From: Reticulascus tulasneorum
Taxonomy: Eukaryota > Ascomycota > Sordariomycetes > Glomerellales > Reticulascaceae
Reading direction: 5' to 3'
Length of the DNA stretch: 64,000 nucleotides
Assembly: GCA_001557505.1 (NCBI GenBank)
Contig: LSAX01000002.1
Location: 3,720,001-3,784,000, forward strand
Shown here: positions 1 through 10,305 of the stretch, piece by piece
Layout: every line of letters begins with the position of its first letter
Position numbering within the stretch: the stretch's first letter is position 1
Made by a program: the position numbers and the translations under genes
Notes under the pieces: generated by a model
Database searches by the model: none
The model's input: the letters and a program-made list of their open reading frames with translations, nothing else
Told to the model about the DNA's origin: nothing

Positions 1-1435
1 TCAAGTGATAGCTCTTTAGCTTCACGAACTGCTCAAATCCATATTTGCTCAACGTCACGCCCTTGCCCGAGTTCTTCCACCCCGTCCAAGCCAAGTCGGG
101 GCTCGGAAAGTCGCATCTGTTGACGAAGACCGTACCAGCCTCGACCAGTTCAGCCAGATCATAGCCTCTCTCGGTGTCCTTGGTCCAAATGCTCGCAGTG
201 AGGCCGAACTCGCTGTCATTCATCAACTTCACTGCCTCGTCATCGCTCTTAACCTTCATCACGGCGATCACAGGACCGAAAGTCTCCTCCGTCATGACAG
301 TCATTTCGTGATTAACTCCTGTTAGTAGTGTAGGCTTGACAAAGTTGCCCTTGATTGGCGGGTTGCTGAAGGTTTCGTTCTCCGGAGTAGCATCCTTTGC
401 TCCCTTACTTAATGCATCCTTGATATGTCCCTCGATCAACTCCTTGGATCGTGTAGAAATTACCGGTCCGATGTGAGTCTCCTTGTCGAAAGGATCCCCG
501 AGCTTGTAGCCCTTGAGGACCTTCTGTAGCGCTTCAACGAATTCATCGTGGATCTTTTCGTCGACATAGATTCTCTCAATAGAGCAACAACTCTGACCGG
601 AGTTGAAGATCGCCCCATCGACGATCTCCTCCGCTGCCCAGGCAATGTCCACATCGCCACGGATGTAGGCAGGATCCTTTCCACCCAGCTCAAGACCGAC
701 GTTGACAATTCGATCGGAAGCAGCCTTTTGGACCGCCAATCCACCGGCTACGGATCCAGTGAAACAAACAAGCGAGACCTTAGGATTTCTGACAATCGAT
801 TCGATCGTCGTCGGGGAACCGCTGTGGAAGTATTGCAGCACGCCGTTGGGCAGGCCGGCTTCAGTGAAGATCTTCGAGACACGTTCTACGATCGTAGGGG
901 TTTGGGGTGACGGTTTGAGGATGACTGAATTCCCAGCGAGCAGAGCTGGAATGAGAGAGTTCACTAAAATGAGATACGGATACTGCCAGGCATTAGCGAG
1001 AATCACACAGGACAGGGCCGTGTCACCTACATTCCAAGCAAAGATGATGAGGACCGGCCCGACTGGGATTTTGCGAATGAACCTCTTGAATCCCTTTTCT
1101 GCCTCCCCATCCGTGTCTTTCAGCGCCTCATCGCTGATCTTAAGCAAGTATTCGCCTCGCTTCACGGCTGTGGTGATCTCCTTCGCGGTATAAGCGATGG
1201 GGCGGCCCATCTGGACAGTTAGCTCCATGGCGAGTTCATCTTGCTGTGCTGAGAGAAGCTTTAAAGCTTCTTTCACTGTGGCCTGGCGATCCGCCAGCGA
1301 CGTTTTGCGAAAGGAGAGGAATGCTTCCGTGGCGGAGTTAGGAAGCTCCTCTAGATCAGCTTCAGAGACGCCATTTCGGGTCAATATGGGCTCGTTGGTT
1401 GTGGGGGAGATCGTAGTTAGGACCTCAGCAGACAT
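1..1435 (-). CDS. Aldehyde dehydrogenase, NAD(P)-dependent (C-terminal end off window)
   Basis: Oxidises an aldehyde to the carboxylic acid; the natural substrate cannot be told from sequence. Exons on the minus strand are 1435-1031 and 982-1. The intron 983-1030 is 48 nt, in frame and stop-free, so it is easily missed. Removing it joins FAWN to YPYLI and restores the family's cofactor-loop motif; leaving it in adds 16 foreign residues. In the spliced protein I see FTGSVAGG (nucleotide-binding turn), the general base Glu in LELGGK (about residue 233) and the catalytic Cys in GQSCC (about residue 267). The frame is still open at base 1; about 462 residues are present, so only a few are missing. 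It is divergent from ESF2, sharing about 280 bp of promoter. The family is certain; the subfamily (YneI/succinate-semialdehyde-like) is a guess. Confidence 0.88.
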   Translation of the reverse strand, partial: MSAEVLTTISPTTNEPILTRNGVSEADLEELPNSATEAFLSFRKTSLADRQATVKEALKLLSAQQDELAMELTVQMGRPIAYTAKEITTAVKRGEYLLKISDEALKDTDGEAEKGFKRFIRKIPVGPVLIIFAWNVGDTALSCVILANAWQYPYLILVNSLIPALLAGNSVILKPSPQTPTIVERVSKIFTEAGLPNGVLQYFHSGSPTTIESIVRNPKVSLVCFTGSVAGGLAVQKAASDRIVNVGLELGGKDPAYIRGDVDIAWAAEEIVDGAIFNSGQSCCSIERIYVDEKIHDEFVEALQKVLKGYKLGDPFDKETHIGPVISTRSKELIEGHIKDALSKGAKDATPENETFSNPPIKGNFVKPTLLTGVNHEMTVMTEETFGPVIAVMKVKSDDEAVKLMNDSEFGLTASIWTKDTERGYDLAELVEAGTVFVNRCDFPSPDLAWTGWKNSGKGVTLSKYGFEQFVKLKSYHL

Positions 1436-1713
1436 CTTGATAAGTTAAAGAGACTGGCCGCCTGAAAACTAGATTCGCGGAAAGGAAAGGAAATGTTTGC
1501 TTAGGGCAAGTTTTTCGGTTTTAGCTTACATGAATCGTGATGCTGTCTGGTGATATCACTGAGGGGCAGTAAATTGCCCCGCCGAGCTCGGCTTCGATAA
1601 GCGATAAGATAAGTAGCGTGCTTATCAGTGCGGATCCACCAAAATTTTATATCACGAAAGGCAGGAGGGACGACAACTCAGATCCAGCACTCCAACCCCA
1701 ATCCAGCATCACG
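1436..1713. promoter_or_regulatory. Shared divergent promoter of the ALDH and ESF2 genes
   Basis: This 278-bp gap lies between two start codons facing away from each other, so it must hold both promoters. No clear TATA box or known operator was recognised. Confidence 0.5.
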
Positions 1714-2718
1714 ATGGCACCCGAGAAAAGGAACAAATTTCTTGAGGCGGACGAGAGCGAGGATGATCAAAGCCAAGGCTATGACTCTGAAGCTGAGGTA
1801 CGAAAAGGTGGCGGGCGGAGCACCAAGAGGCGGAAGGTCAACGACGACTCAAGCGACGAAGAGGAGGTCCAGTCACGCACTAGGGCAGACTCTTCAGATG
1901 AAGCAGATCACAAGGACGCCGATGTGGAAGGGTCCGATGAAGAAGCCGATGAGCCTGAAGCCGCTGGCCATGCCAATGGTTCGGAAGTGAAAGCTGCCAG
2001 TTCGAGTTCGACAACCGTCCTCCCGGGCATCACCAAGCCCTTGACCAAGAAGAATCTCGTCGCTTCCGCGGAGGCCATCAAGAAATCAGGAGTGGTCTAC
2101 CTCTCCAGAATACCTCCCTTTATGAAGCCCCAAAAACTGCGCTCGCTGCTCGAAAACTACGGAAAGCTAAACCGCATCTTCCTCGCGCCGGAAGACAGCG
2201 TCTCTCATGCGCGACGGGTCCGACACGGCGGCAACAAGAAACGAACATACACCGAGGGCTGGTGCGAGTTTGTGAACAAAAAGGACGCCAAGAAGGCGTG
2301 CGAGCTGCTGAACGCGCACACCATCGGCGGCAAGAAAAGCTCCTACTACCACGACGACCTCTGGAACCTGAAGTATCTCAAGGGCTTCAAGTGGCACAAC
2401 CTGACAGAGCAGATTGCCGAGGAGAATGCGGAGAGGACGAGCCGGATGAGGGCTGAGATCTCCAAGACAACGAAGGAAAACAAGGAGTTCGTGCGGAACA
2501 TAGAACGGGCCAAGGTACTGGACGGGATGCAGGCCAAGGCTGCGGCGAAGAGGGGAAGAATCGCCGCAGCTGGAGACGGAGACGGGGAGATGATCAGGAA
2601 AGGCGGGAGCAGCCAGGAGCCAGCGAGGTCTTTCAAACAAATACCATTGGCGAGAAAGAGAAGCGATCAGCAGAAGCAGCCTGAACAGGTCGCAAGGGTT
2701 CTGAGCAAAATATTTTGA
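1714..2718 (+). CDS. ESF2: ESF2/ABT1-family pre-rRNA processing protein
   Basis: Nucleolar RNA-binding protein of the small-subunit processome; in yeast Esf2 aids early 18S rRNA processing and stimulates the helicase Dbp8. A single exon encodes 334 residues. Residues 1-100 are acidic and Ser-rich with Lys/Arg patches (nucleolar-type). An RRM fold spans about 126-220, beginning GVVYLSRIPPFM with GKLNRIFLAPE, the characteristic ESF2/ABT1 opening. A basic, coiled-coil-like C-terminus follows. The open frame continues upstream without an ATG; the ATG at 1714 has a good context (CACGATGG) and gives the normal family length, so I chose it. It is convergent with NMD3, another ribosome-assembly gene. 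Confidence 0.9.
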   Translation: MAPEKRNKFLEADESEDDQSQGYDSEAEVRKGGGRSTKRRKVNDDSSDEEEVQSRTRADSSDEADHKDADVEGSDEEADEPEAAGHANGSEVKAASSSSTTVLPGITKPLTKKNLVASAEAIKKSGVVYLSRIPPFMKPQKLRSLLENYGKLNRIFLAPEDSVSHARRVRHGGNKKRTYTEGWCEFVNKKDAKKACELLNAHTIGGKKSSYYHDDLWNLKYLKGFKWHNLTEQIAEENAERTSRMRAEISKTTKENKEFVRNIERAKVLDGMQAKAAAKRGRIAAAGDGDGEMIRKGGSSQEPARSFKQIPLARKRSDQQKQPEQVARVLSKIF

Positions 2719-2956
2719 AGTGGCAGAACTAGGGGCCAAGTTGCAAATACCATTGAACAAAGTTTCAAGCTATTGCTATTCGACTGAAAATTCCTAAAGA
2801 TGGGACCTTGTTCCGTCCTCGTGCTTACTTGAGAAAGACGCCTGTGAGAACAAGGCAGCACTCACATGGTGGAAGATGGAAGGAGGTTGAACATATTTAA
2901 TGTGGTATCTAATCATCATACTCATATACGACGCAAATTCTCCATTAATGCATTGC

Positions 2957-4577
2957 TCAATCCTCAACCCGCAGCTCGTCAAACTCGTCCAGGAGTTCCT
3001 CCATATTAACCCTCGGTACCTCCTCATCGTCTCCCTCCGTTTCTGCAATGCTCATGGCATCCGGGTCCACCTTTTCTTTCTTTTGAGCCTTGTACAATGC
3101 AAGCGCAGCACGAAGCTCATCGTCCTCCTCAACATCCCGAAGGAACATCTCGTACTCCTCATCCATCTTCTCCTGGTCTGCCTTCTTCGGTAGGAGCTCT
3201 CCTTCGTCCTTATTCATTCGCTTTAGCTTCCACTGCCGATTGCGATGCTTCCTACGACGCGGGTAGTGCTTCTTGACCAGCATGACGTCTGGAATTGTGG
3301 AGGAATAGGTATGAGATGCCTCGATTGCGTCGAATTCGGGATTGTTCCAGTTGGTACCGGTAAGCATATACCCCATTACCGAGTCTCCTGGTTGTAAAAA
3401 GTAACCAAGATGCGTGCGCGCGAAATAGGTCTGATCGTTCGACCCAAGGTCTGCGGATCGTGCGACAGTGACTTCTGATAGCTGCCATTTGCCCTTTGAA
3501 ACGCCTGTTGGCTCAATATCCATTACAATAAACTCAACGAGTTGTCTCGATTCAGCGAGGGAACTAAATGGGGCACGCCAGTACAGGGCAGAACTAATAT
3601 CGGCGGTTTGAAGGGTGTGGGGGTCGAGTAGGTATATCGAAGTGCCGATCTTGTGACACAGGACAAGGGGAGATATGTTGCCAAGTTGCTTTGCCAGTTT
3701 GATGGGTATTGCGACCAGGTCGTCTCGACAGATAGGGATAAGCTCGGCAGAAAAGGTGAACTTGAATGATTTGGTTGATGTGTGAATATCTTGAGAAATG
3801 AGTTCTTGGGACTGCACCAGGATGATTAGCAAAAGCGACGCAGGTAAACCAAGTTGACACAACATACCTTCTTGACCTTGACTGGCACAACGGAGTTGAG
3901 GAAGTCCACGAACTTTTCGGCCTGATTTCTTGCTGAGAAGAAGAAGTCAATACCGTCGTATGATTCCCTGATATTCAAAGTGTCTCGGTGAGCGCCGTGT
4001 TTCATGATGAGTTGTTCGAGGAAGAGAAAGGTCCTCTTGTGTGCCACTTTCTTTTGCCGGACTTGTACCACCGCCTTCCACACATGGGCACTGTAGGACT
4101 TTTGACAATCTGGACACTGCTGGTAGGCAACGATAAAGATGGCTTCGAAGGTCTGCTGAAGAAGCACTCCGGTGGATACTTCATCTTGTATGGTAAGCTT
4201 CAACCTGACACGCCGAGAGTGAGGTTCCGTCCATATGAACGAGGCGTCCACAATTCGAACTTTGTTTAGGCCGCGAAGTTTTTTCAGGCATAGAGCCAAC
4301 AGCTCTCTCGATTCCGGCGACGCTACAACCCAGCTGCCGGGGGGCAGAAGCCATCTGTCACAGTCCCTGCAGAGTTGTAGAACCGCCTCCCGTTGTACTC
4401 CGTTCGAGATGTCGACTGAGTTCTTGAGACTTCCTCAACATCAGCAGAAGTCATATGGTTCGACGGGAAGAAGACTTACCAATCAAAGCAGAGGGCCCCG
4501 CTTGCCGTGGTCCCATCTATTCCAGCACCGCAGTTGCAGCAGAGGATTGTCGCCGGTGTCATCGTTATAGTCGCCAT
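2957..4577 (-). CDS. NMD3: 60S ribosomal subunit nuclear export adaptor NMD3
   Basis: Adaptor that binds the pre-60S subunit and recruits the exportin Crm1 for nuclear export. Exons: 4577-4480, 4429-3868 and 3811-2957, giving 504 residues. Introns 4430-4479 (50 nt) and 3812-3867 (56 nt) restore frame exactly. The N-terminus carries the zinc-binding cysteines (CCNCG, FDC, CRDC, then CPDC), followed by the highly conserved LVDASFIWTEPHSRR-type region (here RIVDASFIWTEPHSRR). The C-terminus is basic, then acidic, and ends in a leucine-rich export-signal-like stretch (MEELLDEFDEL). Length and motif order match the family. The only ambiguity is the small first exon, supported by the FDC/LKNSVDIS join. 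Confidence 0.95.
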
Positions 4578-5508
4578 TTTGTGAGGTTGATATGGTGAAG
4601 TGACGATGGCGGGGTATGTTTAATGCTGAAGGGAAGTGGGATGTTTCGCATGCCAAAAAAAAATATTATTATGACTGCAGAGAAAAAAGCGGCCGGTTTA
4701 CTTAAGCCCCGGACCCCGCGAGAACCTTGTGAGGGGCAAATGTTCGCCACGTGATATGGGAAGTTTCCCTTAGAGGGCTCCGTGGCGACTAATTAGTACC
4801 TTGATCCGTCAGAAATTCGAGAACAAATGCCTTGGCAAGATATGGGGACTTTTCGAAGTTCCACCGTAACCTTTCTTGTTCTCCCATTTGGAATGAGTCA
4901 CTGGCCGCCGGAGTGCTGCATTGGAGTTCGCACAACCCTGCCCGTTGTGCGAGTTGCCCATTCCCCCCCTTAGCGGGGTTGACCTGGTGCATATTACAAA
5001 TGCATAACCCTGGGCAGACTGATCAAATATGACTTCATGTCATACCACCCGTTAAGAGGTATGGCCATGAGTAGTAAAATGTACCGTTGAGCATCAGTGG
5101 ATACAAAATGCATTCTCCAGACGAATGCTCCACTGGTTGTGACGGGTGACTTACACTAATAAGAGATGAAGAGAACACCACATTACGAGCTTGTATCCTC
5201 GCGACTCATGTAATGAAGTGCCACCGACTCAAGCTTTTGAAAGCCTTTACGTTTCTTTGAGCCAGGGTTCCAGTGGCTCTCAAGAGAAAAGAAGGAGTCA
5301 GCTAGCTCTCCAGACTTCGTCCCACAACAATCTAGCCTTGAACCCTAGGTAGATCAGGACACACAGCACGACAAGGTTCAAATCGCGTTTAACAAGCTGT
5401 CCCAAAGAATTTTCTGGCTTCTCAAACGTTAGGGAAGACAGTGGCAGTTCCCTTTGAATTTCTTTTTGCTAAATACATATGGCTAACTCCCTAGCTCACC
5501 AGGCACTT
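4578..5508. other. Intergenic region holding the NMD3 promoter
   Basis: A 931-bp gap. It holds the NMD3 promoter on its left side, with a short A-run near 4655 and a CACGTGAT element, and the 3' side of RKI1 on its right. No open frame here looks like protein. A tRNA B-box-like string near 5374 has no matching A box. Confidence 0.5.
4748..4755 (+). promoter_or_regulatory. CACGTGAT E-box-type element upstream of NMD3
   Basis: CACGTGAT lies 171 bp upstream of the NMD3 start codon. CACGTG cores bind bHLH factors in fungi. The same octamer recurs upstream of SES1 and of the HET gene at 36.1 kb. Function is inferred from motif and position only. Confidence 0.35.
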
Positions 5509-6401
5509 TTATTTGCTTACTTTCACGCTTCCGTCTTCCATTCCAAAGTATGCCGCAACAGGCTTTTGCGCCAGTCCTTCTTTTCCGGAGCTGGCAGCTT
5601 CAATCCCGTTGAAGCCATAGAATAAGCCAGTCTCTACGATTCCAGGGATCCGCAGAAGCTCGTTGGCCAAGGTGTTGATCTCCCATGATCCGCCAGCACC
5701 TTTACCCTGCACTTCGTTCGTCAAGTCCTTCGGCAGCAATAGGGGAGAAAATGGAGCGTCGATGAGCCACATTCCATTATCTGTAACACACTCCCCGGCC
5801 TTCGCAGGCAATCCTGGTCGAACTAGAGGTTTGGTAGAGCCCATAGCTACGAGCCTGTCCAGGACGTCTGGCGCAGAGAGCGGCAATACTTCGATTGGTA
5901 TTGCTTTCCACTTCGTACCCAGTCTTGTTGATAATTTCCGGTAGTCTGCCAATGTCAACCCACTTGATCGCCTGCTGGAATTGAGGAGAACTGACCCGCC
6001 ACGACTATAAACTTCTTTGCGGCAATGGCAACGAGCTTCTCTTGGAAAAGGCATGCTCCACCACCTTTGATACAGTTGAGATCTTCATCTACTTCGTCTG
6101 CACCGTCAAATGCAACATCCAAGGCAACTAGCTTTCCATCGGGCGTAACCGGTCGTTCATCCAAGTTGCATAATGTGAGCCCCGCCGCCCTGATCAACCC
6201 TTTCGACTGGCTCCCAGTTGGGAAGAAAATCATTTTCGATGAAAATTCTGGTCCCTTTGACGCAATAGCATCGACGACATATACCACCGTACTCCCGGAG
6301 CCAATGCCCACATATCGATAGGAGGCATCCAGGTGGTCATCTACCGCCTGGTAGGCAGCCGCCTTCTTAGCAGACTCCACTAGAGCCACAGCCGTCGACA
6401 T
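5509..6401 (-). CDS. RKI1: Ribose-5-phosphate isomerase (RpiA type)
   Basis: Interconverts ribose-5-phosphate and ribulose-5-phosphate in the non-oxidative pentose phosphate pathway. Exons: 6401-5996 and 5945-5509, giving 280 residues. Intron 5946-5995 (50 nt) uses a GTCAGT donor; removing it joins FIVVA to DYRKLS, the normal family sequence. Key motifs: GIGSGSTVVYVV (phosphate loop), DGADEVD and KGGGACLFQEK (catalytic Asp and Glu and a substrate Lys). The ATG at 6401 gives the usual cytosolic length. The same frame stays open for another 107 codons upstream and reads basic and Ser-rich (see findings). A TGACTCA box sits at 6715-6721, about 310 bp upstream of the chosen start. Confidence 0.94.
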
Positions 6402-7636
6402 CTTTCTAGAGAGGGAGGATGGCGGTTTGATTTTAGATAATGAACGTGAAAATGGATAGAGACAGGTTGCGTTGGATGATCTTGGAGCCGGAAGACTGTT
6501 TGCTCCGAAACGAAGCTGTGACAACTCGGTATTTCTTCCGCCAACGTAACGAGTACACAATCCTCTGTTTGTTACAGCTGCCAATCGAGATGCTCTGCTT
6601 TTGATGAGACAGTCCCTAGCTCTTGTACAGAAGATTTTCATGGATGCAGAGGGGGAAGCACCGGATGAGCGATTTCGCGAAGTCAGTCGTTCAACACGAC
6701 ATGCTGTGGTGGCCTGACTCACGAACAGAGCGGAGAAGCGGGATGCGGGAATTACCAGCTGGTGGCAGCTGGTGACGTCACCATAGGATGAGCGCTACAC
6801 AAGACCCTCTTACTATGAACGACCTTCCAAGCGCAATGCTGTACGAGGGCAGGCCAGCTCGTATCTGCTGGCGTATGAGCAAGATCTTAGCCGGGCTTGA
6901 GCAACAGATCACGTCAATTGCAAACCTGGGAGTCGACATACACCTTGAGCGAAAAAGGTTAGTATGTAAGTGTATTCTTGGTTGCAAAGACCCCGCCCCC
7001 ATCCGGTCTGTTGGTACTGGGGTAACTGGAGGCAGTGCCCATGAGGTGCATCTCTTCCCACCAATCTACTGCCAATTCCCATAGCTTCGATGCACAAACG
7101 ACCTTCTCATCACCATACCAAGGCCATTCGCCTGGTCCACAGTTGATAGTCAATGCGACCAACTGACCCAAAGCTGCAGCAGACATCCGTGCCGTTCAAG
7201 CTGAGTGTTAAATATAGGAACAACCTGCAAGCCCGGCCTGTCAACTCACCCAGTCGAGACGTGAGGCTCTGACGGCTTTCATCGCCATTCGTTGATAACG
7301 GGTGTTGGAAGCCTTCGTTACTGTACAGAAGACGGAAAGCTTCGACCAAGCCTCGTTCAAGCGTGCACTGCCACTGGCATGGAAACGAACAGTCAGCGTT
7401 CTTTGCAGGGTTGAGCTTGGGCCGTTTTGGCGTCAGGTTTGGAGTCTGAAGATGAGATATGATCGCAGGCTGGCGAGCCTCATGTCCTATATGGAGCGAG
7501 TGCGCCATGTCTCAAGCCTTGTTCTGGTCCGAGACCGTTCTGTCTGCTCGAAAGTCTTGTCGTGTGCTAAAGCCTCATCTGCGGCTCATCATTCGTTACA
7601 GAAAAGTGAAGTCGTCCATCCAATGAACAATCGCTC
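6402..7636. other. Intergenic region between RKI1 and the lectin gene
   Basis: Divergent promoters of RKI1 and the lectin-like gene. An in-frame upstream extension of RKI1 runs to about 6722. No other protein-like frame, RNA gene or repeat was recognised. Confidence 0.4.
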
Positions 7637-9271
7637 ATGACTGCCAAAATGGCAACCCCATCCTTCTCCGTGCTTGTCATAGTGAGATTCACCTTCGTTT
7701 TGCTGGCAGCCTTGCCCTGCTACTGCGCTTCAATGGCCGCATGGTGGACAGATATCGGTCCTCAACTGCTCATACAAGACAAGACTTCGGGTTCGCTCCA
7801 ATATAGCTTCTGCAACAGCAACACCACGCCGATCTTTCCAAGGGAGAAGCCACTTGAACTTCCAACGACGTATGCACCACGTCCTGGAACAAGCCTCGCG
7901 GGGGCGGGGTGGTATGATACTGTTACAACGTGGGTACGTTAGGCTGCTTAACCGGTAGCAAAGCTCTGTCTTTCTCACAGCGCTCCAGGCTTGTATCTGG
8001 TATCAGAACTACAACAACGACCTAATCTACGCTCGCTATAAATGCAACTTCGACACCGGGGAATTCGAGCGCTACACGGATAGCATAGTTTCGGACGTCC
8101 TACCGAGCACAGTAACCCTGAATCAGAACACAGGCCTAGGTGCCATGTTGTTGGGTGAAGCTGATGGCATACGTATCTATATCCATGACACAAACAGAGC
8201 GCTGCATGAAGTGAGCTACCGGGATACTGAAGGCTGGCAGTATGGCAATGTGCTATCGCCAGATCAGTCGATATCTGGCTTAGCCCTGGCGGCTGCATCC
8301 TCCGGGGGGAAGAATGTCACGATAGTGGTACCGAAGGATTCCAAGAATTTAGAGGTCTCTAGGTTAAACACAGACGAGAGCTGGCATATATGTAAGCTTC
8401 GCATCATATGAGTGGTGGCGTGCACAGTGCCGCGACTGACTTTGACCCATCAGCGTCATTCCCAGCCGAACTGGCAACCTACAACGCCACAAGCCAATCC
8501 AGCGAGATCCAGTTCATACTAGACACCAGTCCCGTGGCATACGAGCTTCATGCATGGACGGACAATCCTGGAAATCTGGGTATATCAATCGACACCCAAA
8601 TGACTCGCTCTGTCTTCTATATCGGCTCCGATCGGGCTCTGCACCAGATATCCAGCTTCGTCAGTGGCGGTGTAGATGGGTCATGGATCCCTCAACCCGA
8701 CCAAGACAGCAAATACTGGCCGCCAGCTGACGTAGAGAATGCCGAATTTGCTCTGACAAGCAACGTTGGCACGTCTTCAATACGCGTATACTACATGTCC
8801 AATGGCACCCTCACCCAAGCAAACTTTGACGCTGGCAGCTGGCGTGATGCCATCGCTGTTCCTGTGATCAACGACAGGCAGCTAGAACCACCCCCAGCCA
8901 ATTCAACCGACAAGCTTAAACCCCAGGATCCGGGTCCCAGCTCGCTCTCCACTGCAGCGAAAGCTGGGATCGGGGTAGCTGCTGGTATAGGTGGCATCGC
9001 ACTAGCATGCCTGGTCGGTGTGGTCATCTTCATCCTTCGACGACGGCGTAGACAGCAAAAGGACAAAGAGCACGCCTTGGCCGCTGAATCAATTGGCCTG
9101 CCTGTGACGCACCAGATCGACGGATACTTTTCTCACGTCAGACCCTACTCCGAGTTTGGCACTTTGTCTTGGGCCGACGACAAACGTAGCCCAAGAAGAG
9201 CATCGGAGTTGCCTGATCAGGTATGTAGTCATGAAATGCTGGGAGAGGGTCATTTACGAGAGATGCCTTGA
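7637..9271 (+). CDS. Membrane-anchored fucose-specific-lectin-like protein
   Basis: Predicted extracellular beta-propeller of the fungal fucose-specific lectin (AAL-like) family on a single-pass membrane anchor; probably binds glycans at the cell surface. Exons: 7637-7933, 7989-8391 and 8454-9271, giving 505 residues; introns are 55 and 62 nt. Visible parts: a signal peptide in the first ~31 residues, repeated propeller blades (motifs such as IRIYIHDTNRALHE and SVFYIGSDRALHQ), a Pro/Ser-rich stalk near 375-395, a transmembrane helix at about 402-424 followed by RRRRRQQK, and a cytoplasmic tail of ~75 residues. The 3' end is uncertain: a perfect donor CAG|GTATGT at 9221 could be spliced to 9395 and end at 9418. 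The start could also be the Met at 7649. The family call rests on repeat style and architecture. Confidence 0.72.
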
Positions 9272-10305
9272 GGATTCCTGCCTGAATACGTTGCTAGATT
9301 TTGTTGTTGGGCTGGATAAGAGGGAGCTGCAGAAGGCCTCGACAGATGTTCAGTAACCTCCAGGCATGTCGCGTTCTTCACCTAACTAATCAAGTACGTT
9401 GGGCTCAATGGCAACTGATATCCGTGAAATAACACACTGAATCTTCCGTCCGTGCCGCGTATACGGTATTTGGGCCTCGGTGTTTGACTCGTGTGTTCTG
9501 TGCTGCTTACTTCATGGTCTCGATCACGGTCTCACCTTGACTAGGTAGTCAGACGGCCCAGACCCCGGATTTTTGTGGTACCCGGCAAATGGGCACCGCG
9601 CAGTAATATTTTGATGTTGTTCACGAAAGGAGGAAAATCCCCCCGAGTGTAATACTATATGCCAAGATGCATCTCTTCTGCCTGGACTGGGTGGAGCGAT
9701 GGACTTGTTCGTCCTAACTCCATAAGTCCGACTAGTCTCGGCTGCGGACAACGTGAAAATTTCCGCCTTGGGGGCTAAATCGCCCGCCCTCAAGCGAGAA
9801 CCAGACTGCGGAGGGATCAGACGTATCAGCAGGGGTGCGGACCGCTTGGGCCACTTGTGGTAGATATCCCATACCGTGCCGTGATCCTCTCGGGGTCACG
9901 GAAAAAGCGGCCGACCCGATGCTGTTGTTTCGACTTTGAGCGTCGTCTTGTTTTGAAAGCAGCAGAAGCAATTCTAGGAACCAGATGGAATTGCGAGGCA
10001 CATCGGATTTGGAGGGCGCGAGTGGTTTAGAAGATATTGATTTAACTTTAATTATTATGGAATCTATTGTGCAATGTTTTGACCCTCTATGTGTGACGTG
10101 TTGACCCTCCCCAAATGTTCTGTAGTGATAGTACAATAGCGAATTAAGGAGATGGTCTGGTATCTGCTCAAACGACTCTGTACCGCCCCGGTAATCACTT
10201 CCCAATGCCTGTGAAACGCCTGCCTATGATCAGCCCATCAGCATTGTCGGCTAAGCGACTTGCTGCTCTAGTGTATGACTTCAACTCCTGTCGAACGCTC
10301 TCTCC
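9272..10305. other. Convergent intergenic region
   Basis: About 1 kb between the 3' ends of the lectin and MFS genes. A possible last lectin exon lies at 9395-9418. Nothing else is recognisable. Confidence 0.4.

Noticed and set aside
548..1448. Plus-strand frames opposite the aldehyde dehydrogenase
   Set aside because: The minus strand encodes a full set of ALDH motifs; these frames are shadows.
5370..5395. tRNA B-box-like string (GGTTCAAATC)
   Set aside because: No A box at the right distance and no cloverleaf could be drawn.
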